From assembly GCF_003073045.1 (NCBI RefSeq), contig NC_037602.1, positions 12,775,731 to 12,839,730 on the forward strand: a DNA stretch of 64,000 bases, given 5' to 3'. This DNA comes from Pomacea canaliculata (lineage: Eukaryota > Mollusca > Gastropoda > Architaenioglossa > Ampullariidae). The position numbers and the translations under genes are program-made. Each line of letters opens with the position of its first letter. The stretch's first letter is position 1. Positions 58,980-64,000 of this stretch are shown piece after piece. The notes beneath the pieces are model-generated. The model was not told where the DNA came from, made no database searches, and worked only from the letters and a program-made list of their open reading frames with translations.

Positions 58980-59170
58980 TCTTGTGATTCAAGTTTGTGT
59001 ATGATTCTTGTGGCAAATAAGTGTGTCATTCATGTGACACATGTTTGTGTCTCATATTTGTAACATATCTTTGTGTGTCGCTCCTGAGACTTGCGAGTGT
59101 CCTTTGTGACGTATGTTTGTGATAGCCGTTTTGTGACAAATGCTTATTTGTCACCCTCGTGACACAAGTG
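58980..59170. repeat. degenerate ~25-bp tandem repeat
   Basis: About seven loose units built around TGTGACAcATGTTTGTGTC (clearest at 59032-59055, 59116-59134 and 59145-59170). Because TGTGACA and TGTCACA both occur, it can also fold back on itself. Confidence 0.45.
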
Positions 59171-60440
59171 TCTTGATCTCTCTCTCTCTCTTTGTCTCCC
59201 TCCCACTTTTGTTGTCCTTGTTTAAGAGAATTATCGAGACATTTATTCATTAATTTTAATAAATGATATTCTCAGTAAAATCATTCGCGTAAACCGCACT
59301 AATAAGGCCAAATAGGACTTCCACTTCTCATCATCAAAACTCCAACCTGCGGTAATGTGTTTCTCTGTCTCTGTCTCCCTCACTCTCTCTTAACCACCTA
59401 TTTCCCCCCTACTTTACATGCTGACATCCCTCACACCTGAGGGCAAGCAGGTAAACATTTCAAAGAAGCCGCTACAGTATACATTAGTTTGGAAAGAAGG
59501 AGACGGAGAGATCGAGGGACAAAGTGAAAGCGATAGACAAACACAGAAAGATGGGATGGTTGGGTCGTGAGACAGCCGTGGGGTTCAGATAACTGTCAGA
59601 TAACCGTGCCTGGTGGAGTCAGGTATGGTGATGTAGCCCCGGGCAGGTGGACGGAGAAACCAAAAAGTTGACCTCGCCAGAGAGACGTGGCAAGCTACTG
59701 CCCCGCATCGTTAATGCTGATCACAACTGCTGATCCGGGGAGAAGCTGAAACTTTGAATGTGTCATGAGATGACCTCATAACAGCTCGCGAGGGAAAGCA
59801 ACCTTCAGCGATCATTGCATTAAAATTAGGCATCAGACGATAACATGCAGAGTCGTTAAACAAGGAGACTGGTCTTTTTTCTCTTTTTCTTTCTGCTTCA
59901 AATGCCAACACACTGTAAAGCTGATATTTAAAGCCTTCTTCAACTACAGTATCAAAACTAGAGTGAAAATGGTGTGTGTGTGCACGTGTATATCAATGCC
60001 GGTGTGCTGTACTCAGTATCTATATAATAAAGAGATTGACGGATGTCATCAGCTTTATTTGCTCCTATACAACCAGTGTCCTAGCCTGCTATAGTGACAA
60101 CCAAGAAAAACAAAGAAATTTTTTTTTTAATTCTAACAAACAAGACTCAGGGATAGAACTGACGACAAGCGAACAACAATAATTTAAAATGCTCCCAATT
60201 GGAAATCTCTATTCACAGTGACTATACTGTACGACTTGTAAATAATTGTCCTCCCAACCCCATTCCCCCCCCCCCCCCAAAAAAAAAGACCAAACACTTC
60301 GTAAATTTCCTTCCCTGAAGGTCTTGCATGTTGATTTTTTTTTTTTTTGTGACTGTCTTTAAAATCTGCGATGAAGCAAGAAAAGAATAAGGTTTGAAAC
60401 AACAGCTGCTCTTTGATATGAAGGAGCATGCAAACGTTCA

Positions 60441-60695
60441 TTAGCGCTGTTAGTGAAGGTTAGTTCAATTCTCGTCTCGGGCACGCTGTTCTTTCTCTGC
60501 ACGTGCATGTTTACAGGCTGCTGCTCTCCGCCAAGGACGGTCCCAAGCCCGGCTGAAAAAGGAGGAGGGTTGGGCGTGGGGCCAGCACCCCACCCCGTAA
60601 AAACAAATCCCTGCTACTAAAACATCGACAACAGTAAACTGTCGTCGATGGCCTATGCACCAGGAGGTGCAAAGGGCAAATAAAAAAATTAAAAA
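60441..60695 (+). mobile_element. composite SINE: SINE body joined to RTE 5'-region sequence
   Basis: The unit is bounded by a perfect 13-bp target duplication ATGCAAACGTTCA (60428-60440 and 60696-60708) and ends in an A-rich tail. The first ~90 bp is the SINE body (TCTCGTCTCGGGCACGCTGT, TCTGCACGTGCATGTTTACA). From about 60538 it matches the 5' region of the RTE at 39290-39400 (minus strand): CAAGCCCGG, GGAGGGTTGGGC, then CCCCACCC(C/T)GTAAAAA and TGCTAC. The tRNA head is 5'-truncated. The flanking duplication shows that the two parts moved together. Confidence 0.8.
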
Positions 60696-60708
60696 ATGCA
60701 AACGTTCA

Positions 60709-63640
60709 CATGGATTACTTCAAAAGGTGTGTGATATACCTGTCCTGGTATGTACACAAGACAGTTCACATGGTTAGTCCATGATTAATCAGACCCACTG
60801 GCTTTGGTCAGTGCCGAAATGATTGGCGAGATACAATCAAAAAAGATGGTAGATATACTTTCGTGTGCAGGCATAGCTTTGACGTCCAGTGTTGTTTTCG
60901 TCCTTAGTAACCTTTAGATAGTTAAACCTGTTTGACTATAGTCTTTTCTTTTGTGTAGGAATTTTAATTTCTGGATTTAAGCCAATCTTTGAAGTAGCTA
61001 TGCCTGTTTGGTCTGGAGAATTTAGCTAAAGGATAGAGGGAGAACTGTACGGGGAGAAGTGGGGCATAAAGCCAGATTTCCAAGTATGATTTCCTGTATT
61101 TCAAAGTGACTTTCATCCCAGTATTTGTTCACAAACTTCAGGAACTTTCGCTCAGTTTCTTTGGAAATTCAAAATTTAATCCCATGAGAAGGTTGTGGCG
61201 AGGATGGTATAGGAGGGCAAGGAGTGTGTCAAATTACATCGCTCAACTACACAGAGGGTTGAGAGACTGGTGGGAAAGGCTCTTCAACTCTGCATCGCAG
61301 TGTCGCCAGCGAGTGCACTCTTCAAAGGGACGAAATCCCTCGCAGAAACGGCAGATAATGTAAAGCAATTCTGTTATAATCTTTCGAGAAAACCGCAGAA
61401 AAGATTAATGACAGCAGTTGGACAACCCCTTGGCAGTTGGACATAGAATCGATCTTAGACAGACGAGCCATCGTCAGCGGGAGCGGTGACTGGGACCGAG
61501 GTCAGCCTGACAATACCGGCAAAGAAAGAACATAATTCTGTTTTAATTGCTTCATAATCCAGCCACAAATTGGCGTAGAAGAAAAGGACCGTCGGAGGAC
61601 AATCTGTATTCTCCTTCTTGCTCCCAATCGTCTGTTTCAGTGGTGATAAATGGTAGGACTTCTTCTTTCATTCATGCATGTTGCTTGGGGACAAGGAGGA
61701 AAGGATTGCAGTATCCTACAGAGGATAAGCAGCGGTTGTAAAGGAAAATAAATAAATGTTCTAAAATGTTTCATCAAAATCCGAATTTCCTTTCCCTTGC
61801 CTGATAATACTGATGAATCTATTTATAAACATTATAAATACCTCAATTTACCAGCTATATCTTTCTCTTTTCTTTCCTTTTTTTTTTGATATGAAATGTA
61901 AACAAGTTAACAAATTAAACCCCACTGTATTGAATGTAAGCGTTTTCTATATCGAAATTTCATCATCCATTAATTCATCTACGTTTGATGAAGTTCATTC
62001 TTTCTTTGCTTCTGCATTTAAGAACAGCTCCATTTCTGAGAACGCTGCAATACTCTCACTAGCTAAATCAGTAAATACATAGTGTTGTTTAATCAGTGTT
62101 CGGAATGAGATACAGTGTTCATACGATACAACGTCCCAATTGCTAATGTTTATAATAGGTGCTTTTTTCCATACAAAAGTCTAGCTGGCCTCTCTCTCTC
62201 TTTATAAACGTGGCAAGATGTTGAATCATTAAGACTGGAAAGGCAACGAAGCAAAGAAATCAATGGAAAAGTTCAAAGTCCCACTACAGGGATCACGTGG
62301 GTTTGTATAGGTGTGTGATGGTTGGAGGGAAGCGCGGCTTTCTTCTAGCAACTGTTCTGCTTGACTGGCTTGACTTTTATTTTTAGGTTAACTATTTTCA
62401 GTGTACTCGACTGCTTTCATGTTTGTACGTGTCTGCCTCTGTCTGTTAGTCTTTCGGCTAACTTCCCTCTTTCCTTTCATCTTCATCTCACGCGCGCGTG
62501 CGTGCGTGTGTACGTGTGCGCACGATTGTACTACATCAAGTTCGCACTATTTATGCCTGTTAAAAGTCCAAAGCAAACCTTAGTGTTTGAAGTTCGCAAC
62601 TGAAACTTTCGAGCACCAGATAATATCTGTTGATTTACTTCTTCAAGCTGTTGCTTTCACTCGTGTTTTATTTGTCTTCTATACCTAGATATCTTTCAAA
62701 TTTAGCTTGCGAGAGTCTCTGTGCACAAGACATACCCTTGACGGATTCGTACTGGCTTGTATTTCCCCCCCACCACCACCACCCCAGCTATTGTATTTGT
62801 AACAACCGAAATGTTCGTACGAGTTCTCTGTTCCCTGCTTTATGTTAATGGGCTTTACATTTTATGTTTTATGAACCCTTTGGCTTCTTCGTTCTACCTT
62901 CTTCCCGTCCGCCCTCCAGTTTTGATTCGATCCCTTCTCCTCAACTTCCTATAACATATTGACCCGTCAGACAGGTGTACATCTGACCTCGACTGGTGCT
63001 GACGTCACTCTATTGAATATTTAACATCGCCGCCATTAAAGTTTAATTACTAATGGGATTGCTAAGCAGCCAGTGACTTTGTAAGCGTTCTTTCTGTCTT
63101 CTTTCGAGCTGTAATTCTTGCAGCTTGTGGTAGTGTTCACTGTATTCCTTCTTGTTTGCCATTGTAGTCCTTACAGCTGATGGTAGTATCCTCTTGCTAG
63201 TCCGTCATGCAGAATAGTGGGAGTCGTATTCCTTGTAGTTTGTGGTAGTAATGTTGTATTCCTTTAGCATTTTTTTAAGATACGTATTTTTTCAGCTCGT
63301 TATAGTGTTCTTTTATTCCTAGCAGTTTGATTTAGTACAGGGTTGGTCAAAATTATGTTACTACTAATATGTAGTATTGTCACACTGTAGTATTGTCTAT
63401 TCCCCACGAAATGTGTGTTCGGGCTATTAACGTTTCTTGCTCGCTGGTTCTTGTGTGTTGAACACGATAGCAAACAGGTTGAGACCATTCTGTAAATCAT
63501 GTTGCGCATATGTATCCTTTGTGAATAAATGGTTTCTGCTACTATTTAATTGTTAACATAATTTTACCTAATCCTGCATAACTGTAAATCTTTTTATTTT
63601 TGCGGTGTTACATCTGATAATGATGATGATTCTCAAGCGC
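60709..63640. other. gene-free stretch
   Basis: No conserved exon or named repeat on either strand. A CG/TG alternating run lies at 62489-62521. Open frames here are short and of biased composition. Confidence 0.5.
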
Positions 63641-63680
63641 CTTTCCCCACCTTTCCTCACCTTTCCCCACCTTTCCCCAC
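63641..63680. repeat. 10-bp tandem repeat, four units
   Basis: CTTTCCCCAC repeated four times with one substitution in unit two. Confidence 0.9.
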
Positions 63681-64000
63681 CATTCCAAAAGCAAGAAGAT
63701 AAAATAACAACTGCTAGCAGTACCAGGTCATCGATTTTGAACCGACGAAAAATGAGTGATCAAGAAGATCCATGGAGCAGCCTGTAACCGCACACATTCA
63801 AAAATTTAGCTGAAAATTTAGCGACAGAACACAAGGCCTGAGAAAATGTAAAGAGTGCATAGTCCGTAGACCAGAAACAAAAAGTTTTTACTGCAAAGAA
63901 ATGGAGTTAAATAATCTCATCAAGGGGAAAAAACTCGGACAAGATGGCCTACACAAGAATGGACCTTATTCATGCACGGCTTTTCCGGCTTTCTAAAACG
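63681..64000. other. right edge, unresolved
   Basis: Ordinary-looking sequence running off the window. No exon can be supported, though a gene could begin beyond the edge. Confidence 0.4.

Larger units (their letters stand above)
57874..60440. other. gene-free stretch with SINE remnant and repeats
   Basis: No exon recognised. It contains a SINE remnant (58380-58500), a GAT microsatellite (58648-58683) and a degenerate TGTGACA-rich tandem repeat (58980-59170). A C run followed by an A run lies at 60265-60287. Confidence 0.55.

Noticed and set aside
61106-61363. 85-codon frame considered as a small gene
   Set aside because: Basic, low-complexity translation with no domain or exon context.

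Overview
The window reads as AT-rich, intron-rich metazoan nuclear DNA. There are no bacterial-style operons and no CRISPR array. Canonical GT-AG introns of 0.1 to 5 kb, RTE/BovB-like and CR1/L2-like LINEs, tRNA-derived SINEs and several small DNA transposons point to a lophotrochozoan, most likely a gastropod or other mollusc. That assignment is inferred from gene and repeat character, not proved.

Layout from left to right. The first coding exon of a furin-type proprotein convertase (minus strand, rest off the left edge) lies at 549-734. A BTBD1/BTBD2 orthologue (BTB-BACK-PHR, + strand) spans 4860-9832 and is followed in tandem by JTB (14574-17373). After an 8 kb gene-free stretch comes a membrane-anchored copper amine oxidase (25588-30487). 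SKA1, a kinetochore microtubule-binding protein (minus, 32434-35486), and PEX11, which elongates peroxisomes (+, 35841-40260), are arranged head to head with about 350 bp between start codons. A SAXO/FAM154-type axonemal microtubule protein (+, 44072-54213) carries a nested antisense NAT8-like acetyltransferase (48119-48880) in its large second intron. The last 10 kb has no recognisable host gene and is built largely of LINE and SINE debris.

Mobile DNA fills the gaps. It includes three RTE/BovB-like LINE fragments (38025-39420 minus, 41735-43475 plus, 56040-56362 minus), an RNase H-bearing LINE piece fused to one of them, two CR1-like 3' ends, a decayed LINE in the SAXO intron, SINE copies of one family (one nested in an RTE with a 12-bp target duplication, one fused to an RTE 5'-region sequence with a 13-bp duplication), a pogo-like foldback element and four smaller terminal-inverted-repeat elements.

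The genes do not form a pathway; this is ordinary metazoan gene order. The most notable observations are: (1) four of the conserved genes each carry exactly one single-base frame break, best explained by residual assembly indels; (2) a composite SINE that joins a tRNA-type SINE body to an RTE 5' region; (3) a probable template-switch LINE chimera; (4) a GC-AG intron in SKA1. I found no convincing wholly new biological system.
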